Part shown: piece by piece, positions 56,062 through 64,000 of the stretch
Layout of the letters: every line of letters starts with the position of its first letter
Numbering within the stretch: position 1 is the stretch's first letter
Origin: Pisolithus tinctorius
Taxonomy: Eukaryota > Basidiomycota > Agaricomycetes > Boletales > Pisolithaceae
Reading direction: 5' to 3'
Assembly (NCBI GenBank): GCA_024663395.1
Contig: JANFAH010000002.1
Coordinates: forward strand, 806,001-870,000
DNA: 64,000 bases
The notes under the pieces: model-generated
Told to the model about the DNA's origin: nothing
Seen by the model: the letters and a program-made list of their open reading frames with translations, nothing else
Database searches by the model: none
Translations under genes and position numbers: made by a program

Positions 56062-56359
56062 GGTTATTGGAAATACAATGGTTTCAGTGCAGAAGAGATT
56101 GTTCCAGGCACATTTTATTTTAGCAGTGTTTGTATGATTTCGACAAGGGAAGACATAGAGGGGTTGGGAAGAATCCGGAAAAAAAGGTCTAGTTCAGAAA
56201 TTGTCAATTTTGAGAAGTGAATGCGAGTGAACAAGGACAGTCTGTTAATGACAAGAATGTCTATGTGGATAGGAAATGTAGGGAAGGGCCTTAATTGTGG
56301 TCAGGGTTCTCCTCACTTGGGGAATGGTAAGGAAACTGGTTATTTAATCTGTAGTGGGA

Positions 56360-56758
56360 TCAGACAAAGTTAACAGAGAATGGCAGGACGAGGAAATACA
56401 TGAGAAGGGCCTCTAGTATGTGATGGAGGTCGTTCTTGGGCCAAATGTGAACAGGCAGGCCATGATGGTTAATGCAGATAAAGAGATACGATGCTTGAGA
56501 GTGTAGATGTTGATGACGGTGATGGTCAAAGAGGATCCGGAAGTGGAAGTCGTTGACGTAGATGTCGGTTTCAGAGAGTGTGTAGTTGACGGGGAAAACA
56601 TCGTTTTGGACCAGGATTTCAATGTCGTCTCTGAGACGCTTAAAAGTTACGACCCGTTGTCCACTGTTTTCATTTGTGGAGTAGAGAAATGCCAGGATAG
56701 ATGCCATTTTTGCAGAATGAACAGAGGGGTGGGCAGGCGGGGTGGTGGAGGACGTCAC
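56360..56758 (-). CDS. Cassette gene B', small protein with HRHQ motif
   Basis: 132 residues starting MTSSTTPPAHPS. It shares with B the F-D-x-HRHQ motif, a Y-x-F pair (SYLFICI), the PVHI pair and DLHHILEALLMYF. Length and position match B. The first part (KRLRDDIEILVQNDVFP) also aligns loosely with B. The protein is His-rich. It lies about 300 bases upstream of C' and 160 bases downstream of A'. Function unknown. Confidence 0.65.
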   Translation of the reverse strand: MTSSTTPPAHPSVHSAKMASILAFLYSTNENSGQRVVTFKRLRDDIEILVQNDVFPVNYTLSETDIYVNDFHFRILFDHHRHQHLHSQASYLFICINHHGLPVHIWPKNDLHHILEALLMYFLVLPFSVNFV

Positions 56759-56915
56759 AGTTTTTTTCTATTTATACTCTATGATGCATGTGGCCAACGG
56801 ATGAATGATGAAGTCAGTGCAGGAGATGATGGAGGTGCTGGTGAGCGACCCCAAAGGAAAAAACGATCGAGAGTCTGGGGGTGATTGATCAGCGCTGAGG
56901 TGAAATTATGATACC

Positions 56916-58149
56916 CTAGATTTCTAGTCCGGCGATTTCTACGCCGGTCTTGTTGGATTTTTGTGCTTCGGGCACGCAAGACTCTTGTAGTAGATAGATC
57001 GCCTGGAGTTTGAATTGCGCCCTAGAGATAGTCCAGCACCCATTGTCATCCTTTTGACGGTACTGTTGTAGATGCGTTTCCACAAGGATGAGTGCCCATT
57101 TCTCGAGGTAGGATATGTCCAACTTTTGCATCAAACTTTTGCTTCTCAGAATCACCTGCATGTCATAGATGCTGTTAAACAGTATGGGCTAAAACGGAAA
57201 TTGGTTAAGCGTGCTTATTAGATGAGGGAGGACATACAGCGCCACCACTTTTCGGGCTCTGCCATCGAATGGTACGGATGAGGCCAGTGTCAAACACATT
57301 TACAGCTGAGGAAATCGTTCGGCAGGGTTAGCCCCAGCTCACAGAAGGAACAGACGTAGGACATACGTAGCGCAGGTGTGGAGAGTGCCGATATCAATTG
57401 GTTGGCGTATTGCCCAAGGTCGGAGGATAGTGGAAGGATGGTCACAGAGCATTGGTTGTCGGGCTCACCATTTTTTATGAACCAGGTGCTGCTGATGTGT
57501 CCAAGAATCCAAATATTGATTGGCTCGTTTGTTTTGGGATTGCACAGTAGTTTGCTGTGGTCATCGAAGGCGGTCGTCATCCCCCATGACGCATTTGCTA
57601 ACAGGTGCCTGAGCGCAAATGTGTTGGCATCCACATTGGAATAAGTGGAAAGTGTCTGCAGGTGTCTTGCAGTGCAGAGGTGGTTAGAATCGGATTCCAT
57701 GGGAAATGCATTGATGTTTACCTCATGAGTGGTTCAGGGCAATTGGATGTGCGCTTGGGATCAATAACACATGATGCTGGAGTTGGAACTACAGCACCGA
57801 TGGTGGTTGCTGCAGTTGTCGGGTTAGGATGATAACTACTAGAAGAACTTGCTTGTTGGGTGGGGGCAGCCTCGTTAATCGGCTGAATGTCTCGGGGAGG
57901 GCTTTGGAGGCCAAGCTCCAGATTGGGTGAGGAAGCCCTTGCAGTGACCAAGGAATGAGTGCTTGGGAGGGTGTTGGTCGATGGAGTGGATGAAGGGGTG
58001 AGGTCACCGTGGCAGGGTTGATGCTCGGAAACGACCTTGGGCTGATTAGTGGAGACTGACGCTGTTGCATGTTGGTTCGATGTGGCAGACCGCATCCGTT
58101 TGGCAGGTGATGCATCTTTTGTTTGAGATGCCTCTTGCTTGGGGGCCAT
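56916..58149 (-). CDS. Cassette gene A', uncharacterised protein
   Basis: Three exons on minus. Exon 1 (58149 to about 57724) starts MAPKQEASQTKDASPAK and is Ser/Pro/Thr-rich and disordered. An intron starting GTAAAC leads to exon 2 (about 57664-57303), with NVDANTFALRHLLANASWG, PINIWILGHISSTWFIKNG and CELGLTLPNDF. An intron from GTAAATG (about 57302) to TTTTAG (about 57190) leads to exon 3 (to 56916), ending VEIAGLEI. Exon number, a basic MAP start, the NT(F/L)A motif and the spacing of the (I/L)LG.I and C.....P segments resemble gene A, but identity is too low to be sure. It heads the second cassette. Confidence 0.55.
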
Positions 58150-58338
58150 CAGGGACGATGAGACGAAGACAGCGTGGTGTGACGTTCAGTAGCAGCGGTG
58201 GGGGGGGTGGTAACAGAGATTGCCATCCTTTGGGGTAGGGGACACGATTTAGAGGAGTTGGATGTTTACTGCTAACTAGTGAGCCTGCGATCTTGGACCC
58301 AGTCAACAAGGCCTTCGTAGCGATCACGTGAACATTAT
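58150..58338. other. Spacer between A' and the DIRS-like element
   Basis: Upstream region of A' on minus and left flank of the next element. CACGTGA occurs at 58325-58331. No gene. Confidence 0.4.
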
Positions 58339-58469
58339 GTAATCTAAGGCGTGTTTAGTCTTAGATTACTTCCCCTGTCTGTCGCATCTCTCTTCTTCGA
58401 CCTTCACAGTCTCTCGCATGGACACTCATCATTCTCATGCATATACTCCTTATTTCTTTGCTCTTCGAT

Positions 58470-59657
58470 ATGTCTGGTCCCCCTGCTGGTGTTCCCTTCA
58501 CCCCCGCAGTCCCTGTCGGTCTGGGCATACAGTCTGCCCCTGCTGCCCCCACTACTACTCCAGTAGTCGCAGCTGTACCAATTCCACCTACCTCTTCCAA
58601 CCCTACCATTTCAGTTCCTCCTCCTGTTATTCCTGCTAATACCACTCAGCCTCCACCCTCTTTGGTGGTTATGCCCATGGGCAATACCAGTAACCCCTCC
58701 CAGCAGATTTTAGCCACATATATGCTGCTTCCCCCCTCAGAACAGCTCGCTCTGGACTCTTTGCTCGAGAACCACCGCAATTCTCCATCCTCCACTCACT
58801 GGTCCAAAGTCCAGCGTGCTCTCCCCTTCGATCTCTCTGACAACGCTCCCATTTTTTCCCCTGATGGCATGCGTCTTCCCATTTCCAAACTTATTAATAA
58901 TCTTGCTGACGCTGGCTTTCATGTTCCACTGACTCTTTTCTCTTATGACGTGCTGCATAAATTGCAGAATCAACCTCTTGCAGTCAAGACAGTCAAGGTC
59001 CATCAGAACGGCCAGAACGTGCATATTCTGGACATTACCCAATTCCCCCCTGAAGAGGAGATGCTTCCCTTAGACTGGCATTCAGCCTGGGAACGTTACA
59101 TTGATTGGATTGGTATGCGAGAGGGTCTCATCGCAAAGCGCATGTGGTCTTGCCACTTTCGCTTCCTCACATGCATCCACAAATTTTGCGAACACTTTCC
59201 CGCCATTCTTCAGTTTGACATGGACGTTCGCTTGGCGGCAGCATCTGACCCTGATTTCTTCCTCTCCACCCAGGAATATAAAAATAAATACCTTCATACA
59301 CAGGTTGGAGTTCTCCAAACTCCTTCCGCTCCTGCTGTCCCTGCAGACAAGTCTTCTCGAGGACATCGTTTTTCGCCTTATGACCGCAAGTCTCGTAGTG
59401 ACTCACCCGACGATTCCTTTCGGAATGGTCACCGAAACTCCCCCACCTGCGTTATCTGTCTCAGATCCGGCCACAAGTACTCTTCATGCAATGAAGAGAT
59501 TACGCAGAAAGGCCAACAAACGTTCGCGAAATCTCGAGATGGAAAGCTCGTCCGTCGGGACAATAATTCCCCACTCTGTTTCTTCTTCCAGCTCGCCAAG
59601 AAGCCATGCTGCGACAACCATTCTGACCAACACCTCTGTGCTGCCTGTGGTTCTTGA
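58470..59657 (+). CDS. DIRS-like gag protein
   Basis: I choose ATG 58470 (MSGPPAGVPFTPAVPV) because the upstream ATG at 58437 adds only a hydrophobic stretch. About 80 Pro-rich residues precede an alpha-helical domain (FSPDGMRLPISKLINNLAD, LDWHSAWERYIDWIG). The C-terminus has a CX2CX4HX4C knuckle (CVICLRSGHKYSSC, about 59452-59493) and a Cys/His group (CCDNHSDQHLCAACGS). Gag binds RNA and forms particles. The stop TGA is at 59655-59657, overlapping the start of the RT frame. Confidence 0.8.
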   Translation: MSGPPAGVPFTPAVPVGLGIQSAPAAPTTTPVVAAVPIPPTSSNPTISVPPPVIPANTTQPPPSLVVMPMGNTSNPSQQILATYMLLPPSEQLALDSLLENHRNSPSSTHWSKVQRALPFDLSDNAPIFSPDGMRLPISKLINNLADAGFHVPLTLFSYDVLHKLQNQPLAVKTVKVHQNGQNVHILDITQFPPEEEMLPLDWHSAWERYIDWIGMREGLIAKRMWSCHFRFLTCIHKFCEHFPAILQFDMDVRLAAASDPDFFLSTQEYKNKYLHTQVGVLQTPSAPAVPADKSSRGHRFSPYDRKSRSDSPDDSFRNGHRNSPTCVICLRSGHKYSSCNEEITQKGQQTFAKSRDGKLVRRDNNSPLCFFFQLAKKPCCDNHSDQHLCAACGS

Positions 59658-61687
59658 GACCACGGCACTTCCAATCACAAGTCAGCTTGATTCCTCATCA
59701 TCCACACCTTTTTTGAGGCCTGCCGACATTTTTCCTTCATGTTTCGTCTTCTCTGGTTGTCCACCCATTCCCCCTTCTCCTTATGACTCTGACCCGGATT
59801 TTTCTCGTATTATCACGCCCTATTCAGCATCCGCATTCGACTCTTTTCTACGCGCATGTAATTTATCCAACCAGTACCTGGATTTACCTTTTAAACTCCT
59901 CCATGGTTTTCCTATTGGCGAACTTCCTGCCTTATCCTGCTCATACACACCTTCTAATCATCGCAACATCACCGAGTTCCACGATGCCATTCGCATTTAT
60001 ATTGATGAGGAGCTCTCCACCGGTCGTTTTTCCAGTCCTTTTTCTGCTGAACAGCTCTTTCACAAAATTGGCCCTTTTCGTTCGTCACCTCTGCAGATCG
60101 TTGCTAAAGCTGGTGTCGAAGGCGCTCCACCAAAAATCCGTGTCTGCTGCAATCTCTCGCACAAAGGTGCTCTTGGCATTTCAGTTAACAATCAGATCAA
60201 TTCGGACAATTTCCCTACTAGATGGGGTTCTGCCAAACTCACCGCTTTCGTGGTTAGTTCCCTTCTATTCTCCCCATTTCTCTCATCGGAGTTTCGGGTT
60301 TGGATGCTCTTTGCCAGATGGATCTGCCCTTGGCAGCTCTTCCTGATGGTTCGAAGGCACATTCCCCCTCCTTTCATCTCTTGTTGGGCAATGTTCTTAA
60401 TGACCCTTCGTCATTCGCCCCTTCTCCCATCTTTTCCAGCTCTTTTTCTTATTCCATACTCATCCTCTTCAGATCGCTCGGGTGCCTCCTGGCACTCAGG
60501 CTGCATCCCTTGATATCGAAGCAGCCTACCGCAGAATCCCCATCCTTCCCGACCACAAATGTTTCCTTATTGTTATGTTCAAAGATCAATTCTTCTTAGA
60601 TCACGTTCTTCCCTTCGGTCTTTCCCCAGCTTCCGGTCTCCAAGGCGAAGTTGCTGAAGCTGTCGTCGACATTTGGGATGCCCACGACATTGGCCCTTCT
60701 CTTAAATGGGTGGATGATTTCAACCTCTTTCGTTCACCTTCCCTGTCTGGCCCTTTCCTAGCTATTTGCGATGGTGAGGTCTATCACTATGATTATGACC
60801 TTCAGCATGCAAAATCCATCATTGCACCTCTCAGTGTCCCATGGCACAAAGAAAAAGGCCAGCCATTCAGTGATACAGTAGAATATTTAGGTTTCCTCTG
60901 GAACATTCCTCACAAAACTGTCGCACTCTTAGAATCCAAGTGACTTAAATACATCTCCCATCTTTCTTCCTTTCTTTCCTCTCGCTCTTCCCGCATTTTC
61001 AAATGCGATGCAGAAAAGATCGCAGGAACTCTGAATCACATTTCGTTCGTCTTTCCTCACGCCAGATCGTTTATCTCCCCACTTTATCAGTGGATCGCTG
61101 AATTTCCAGACGAGTTCAAGCCTCGCTTCATCCGTCCATCCGCCGTCTCTGACCTCTTTTGGTGGTTGGACCTCCTCGGCTCTCCTCGTCCCCCCCTTTC
61201 TATTTCTTTGCCATCTTCTCCACTTGATTTGCAGATCTGGGTCGATGCTTCTACTGATTTCGGCGTTGGCATCGTTATCGATGATTCATGGGCTGCCTGG
61301 CCTCTTGCTCCTGGTTGGTGTGACATGCATCGCGACATCAGATGGCTTGAGGCTGTCGCAATTGAACTCGCTATCCAAGCCATCATCAACCACGGTTTTT
61401 CAGATTCATATGTTCTAATCCATAGTGACAATCAAGGGGCTATAGCTGCCTTCGAAAAAGGTCGTTGTCGCAACTTTATGACCAATTTATGCATCCATTG
61501 CACTGCATTGTTATCTCATGAGGCACGTCTTCGCTTCCTTTTCTCTTACGTTCCTTCTGCTGACAACTTGGCTGACCCCATTTCCCACGGCAATTTTTCC
61601 TCTATTTCTAACCGTCTCTCAGACCCTCCCTCGCTCCACCCTTCCATCACTCCCTTCTTCTCTCATGGTCCTTCCACCCCCGATTGA
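59491..61687 (+). pseudogene. DIRS-like reverse transcriptase and RNase H, one stop
   Basis: Begins at ATG 59491 in the frame overlapping gag. Visible parts: GAPPKIRVCCNLSHKG; NQINSDNFPTRWGS; a probable intron (GTTAGT at 60253 to CAG ending 60472) that rejoins as PPGTQAASLDIEAAYRRIP; VLPFGLSPASG; WVDDFNLF (YxDD-equivalent, D-D kept); YLGFLW. TGA at 60941-60943 breaks the frame once, at a place where a CGA codon is likely. After it RNase H reads IWVDASTDFGVGIVI, RWLEAVAIELAI and HSDNQGAIAAF. Without readthrough the protein is truncated. An intron in a retroelement pol is unusual but occurs in fungal members of this group, to my recollection. Confidence 0.8.
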
Positions 61688-62987
61688 AGAATTCCTTGCC
61701 GACGTTGACTTGGACGCTGCAGCCTCTGCTTTCTATGCTAAAGCTGACTCCCTCTCTCATTGTGCCATAGTTTCCTCCTTAGATCCTTCTCATGTTAAGA
61801 TCCCTCGCCGTCCTCGTCCTGATGCATCCATACATCCATCGCCATGGCGTCCCCATGTCGCTGCCAGTAATCGCCTCATATGCTGGTCTTCTCCTCAAGG
61901 CGCCGACTTCTTATCTTCCCTAGAGTCCCACTTCCCCCAACAATCTGTCTTTCGACTCTTTCATGTCATGTTACAATCGTTAGACGTCAATACCCGTTCC
62001 AATTATGGAGCTGGTCTTCTTCGTTTCACACAGTTCTGTGATCTCTTCGCCATTCCCGAGACTTCCCGCATGCCAGCCCCTTCTGAACTTATTTCGCTTT
62101 TCGCCGCGCATCATGCAGGCCACGTCTCTGAAAAAACTCTTAATAATTGGTTGGCAGGTCTTCATTTTTGGCACATAGTTAATGGCATGCCTTGGAATGG
62201 CGATGACATGCTCCGACACGTTCGCAGAGGATTCACCAAACTTGTTCCCCCTTCCTCGAAACGAGCCAAACGTCCACCCATCACCCTAGAGGCGTTGTGT
62301 ATCCTACATGACTGTTTGAACCTTACCAATACTTTCGACACTTCAGTCTGGGCTCTCGCCTCCATTGCTTTTTGGTCTTGTTGCCGCCTTGGCAAACTTC
62401 TCTTACCCTCCCCAAATGCCTTTGACGTTTCCAAACATGTTTCTCATCAAGTTCTCCCCCTTTCCATTTCTTCCCTCAACAATGGTACGCATTACTCCAC
62501 CTTCCATATCCCATGGTCTAAAACCACTCTCTCTTTGGGTGCCGACATCTCCATCACCTCTCGTGATCACCATACGTGTCCTCTCTTAGCTCTTTTGAAC
62601 CATTGCACCGGCAGTCTCGGCATTCCTTCCGACGCCCCCCTCTATGCATTCCGTACGTCCTCAGGCTGGTCCCCCTTGACTCGTTCCTGGTTTCTCAATC
62701 GTTGCAACCAGATTTGGGTTTCTGCTGGCTTCCCAGACATGCCCGGACATGCCTTTCGTATTGGGGGAGCCACAGAACTTTTACTTCAAGGGGTCCCTCC
62801 AGATGTCGTCAATACACAAGGGAGATGGAAATCACAGGCCTTTTTAGATTACTGGCACCAAATCAGTAGCATACTCCCTCTGTTTATCTCTTCTTCAGCC
62901 AATTCTACCCGTCTTCTCTCCCTCGACTCTATCATGGATAATTTCGCTCGTCGTACCAACTTCTGTACAATTTCCTCCTGGGCATAA
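61665..62987 (+). CDS. Tyrosine recombinase of the DIRS-like element
   Basis: Start ATG 61665 overlaps the end of the RNase H frame by 23 bases, as is common for this third ORF. The N-terminal core-binding part is helical (NTRSNYGAGLLRFTQFC, SELISLFAAHHAG). The catalytic residues are seen as R in WSCCRLGKLLLP, H-x-x-R in GHAFRIGGATELLL, W in GRWKS (where H or W is allowed) and Y in FLDYWHQI. These are the R, H-R, H/W and Y of phage-integrase family enzymes that cut DNA through a 3'-phosphotyrosine. The frame is intact over 441 codons and ends at 62987. Confidence 0.9.
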   Translation: MVLPPPIEEFLADVDLDAAASAFYAKADSLSHCAIVSSLDPSHVKIPRRPRPDASIHPSPWRPHVAASNRLICWSSPQGADFLSSLESHFPQQSVFRLFHVMLQSLDVNTRSNYGAGLLRFTQFCDLFAIPETSRMPAPSELISLFAAHHAGHVSEKTLNNWLAGLHFWHIVNGMPWNGDDMLRHVRRGFTKLVPPSSKRAKRPPITLEALCILHDCLNLTNTFDTSVWALASIAFWSCCRLGKLLLPSPNAFDVSKHVSHQVLPLSISSLNNGTHYSTFHIPWSKTTLSLGADISITSRDHHTCPLLALLNHCTGSLGIPSDAPLYAFRTSSGWSPLTRSWFLNRCNQIWVSAGFPDMPGHAFRIGGATELLLQGVPPDVVNTQGRWKSQAFLDYWHQISSILPLFISSSANSTRLLSLDSIMDNFARRTNFCTISSWA

Positions 62988-64000
62988 GCTTTCATATGTA
63001 CGGCATGAATGTACTATATTTCAGACCCCTCGAATTACCATCATGTTATTCTGACCTCAGTGCCAGTGTGTGGGGTGTCTTGTGGCCACTTCTGTTGTGA
63101 GCTTAGCTCCTTCTTGGTCGGTCTTGTGGCCTCTTCTCGTTCTCATTCCACTCGTCCGATCTTACACGCTCAGAAGGCTGCGCCGCTTGATCCCACGCAC
63201 TCGTCGGTTTCGACCCCTCTCTTGACAGGGTCACGTGACCCCCTTCTTTCCCTCTCTCTTTCACAGTCCTGTGACCCTCTCCTGTGCGCTCGTTCGTTTC
63301 GGCATCTCGGCACGCCTGCTCGATTCCGGAACCTCGCACACTGCGGCCTTCCCCCCCACACACTAGATCGCACTCTCCTTTGTGATCTACGCATTTCTAT
63401 TCATCTTTATTCTTTTCATTCTCTTGATCATTCAACCTGTATCTTCATCTCTCCATCTCTGTTCGTTCACCTAGCTACAAAGGCAGAGGAAATGCCCCCC
63501 TTTTTTTTGGGATTCATTGTTTAGCAACAGTACGTGTACGTTACGAAGTCTCACGGCCATAAGAGGAAGTCTATGGATCTATGTAATCGCAGGTGTTTGT
63601 AGTGAAAAGGTCAGGGGAAAGGTTGGAGTCCACAGGAATTCTACAATTGGAAGATGCAGAAGAGGCATTTATGGGAGGTGAGGGCATGGAGGTGAGAGAG
63701 ATGGTCCGAGATGTATTCTACTATCTCTTACTCAGCGAACGAACCTGGCACCTGCGAGGATGGAGGGGGGCCTGTTTCACGTCGATCCAAACTGAATTGT
63801 GGGGTGGTGTGATGATCTTCGGTAGTAGTGTTGGCACGCATGCACCTAATCTCGGTACGTGAAGGAGGCCGAGCCATATTGGAGATCTTTAGATGAGCAT
63901 GTGTGTCAGAGGTGGAAAGGCACAAACATGGGACCGAACCTGTACAGAACGTGCTGCCTGCAGGCGTAGAATCTGCTTGCAAGTCAAGAAGACTCGCAAG
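62988..64000. other. Unassigned right end
   Basis: After the recombinase stop come a C/T-rich stretch (63060-63480) with GGGTCACGTGACCC at 63229-63242, a T8 run near 63503, and a 90-codon open frame (63593-63862) without recognisable motif. If the DIRS-like element has 3' repeats they should be here; I did not find any that match the left side. Confidence 0.4.

Larger units (their letters stand above)
58339..63000 (+). mobile_element. DIRS/Ngaro-like tyrosine-recombinase retrotransposon
   Basis: Gag with CCHC and Cys-rich C-terminus, RT, RNase H and tyrosine recombinase occur in that order on one strand, in overlapping frames. The ends are not proven: a 10-bp inverted pair (GTAATCTAAG at 58339-58348, CTTAGATTAC at 58360-58369) lies just before gag and may mark the left end, and I could not find the split direct repeats of Ngaro or the inverted repeats of DIRS-1. 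There is no methyltransferase domain after the recombinase, which favours the Ngaro side. Such elements integrate a circular DNA by recombinase, without target duplication. Confidence 0.8.

Noticed and set aside
61665..62987. Crypton (recombinase-only element) for the tyrosine recombinase
   Set aside because: Gag and RT-RNase H frames lie directly upstream on the same strand in overlapping order, so it belongs to a DIRS/Ngaro-like retrotransposon.
62988..64000. DIRS-1 type methyltransferase ORF or Ngaro split direct repeats
   Set aside because: No methyltransferase motif and no repeat matching 58300-58470 could be recognised by eye.

Overview
The window is fungal, most likely a mushroom-forming basidiomycete (Agaricomycetes; order not resolved). 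The support is short GT-AG introns and the combination of element families: chromodomain and related Ty3/gypsy retrotransposons, a Helitron with a DUF6570-type N-terminal part, a KDZ DNA transposon and a DIRS/Ngaro-like tyrosine-recombinase retrotransposon. I see no rRNA, tRNA, CRISPR array or ordinary housekeeping gene. Nearly everything is a mobile element or cargo carried by one.

Layout. 1-7387: decayed Ty3/gypsy element with its 3' LTR. 7513-10685: an LTR of a second gypsy family, a piece of that family's 3' end, a charged-protein gene fragment, and a 1851-bp TG...CA repeat (X). 11.67-13.39 kb: two minisatellites. 13485-32799: a giant fold-back element flanked by TGCTCTG direct repeats. 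Its arms are about 3.87 kb with a spacer near 70 bp, and they hold minisatellites, mirrored solo LTRs and dense CACGTG sites. Its right arm is split by an 11.5-kb Helitron (18599-30094). The palindrome itself supplies the empty site, which fixes the Helitron ends to the base. The Helitron holds an antisense Rep-helicase gene, broken by an 850-bp TA-target element, and a three-gene cargo A-B-C at its 3' side. 32918-37034: a 5'-truncated chromodomain gypsy element. 37413-42695: a Cys-rich protein fragment, an inverted second copy of X, and a multi-exon gene. 43375-54022: an apparently complete KDZ transposon (about 610-bp TIRs, 8-bp target duplication) with transposase and three accessory genes. 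55027-58149: a second, diverged copy of the Helitron cargo in the same gene order. 58.3-63.0 kb: a DIRS/Ngaro-like element with gag, RT-RNase H and tyrosine recombinase.

The most notable system is the A-B-C cassette. C is an F-box-like plus nucleotidyltransferase-fold protein with a visible GS...DxD motif. B is a small protein with a conserved HRHQ motif. A is uncharacterised. The cassette occurs twice with the same order and direction, once as cargo inside a bounded Helitron and once beside the DIRS-like element. B and C are clearly paralogous between copies; A is only possibly so. Older elements have lost CpG sites to TpG/CpA, which can be seen directly by comparing two LTR copies of one family.
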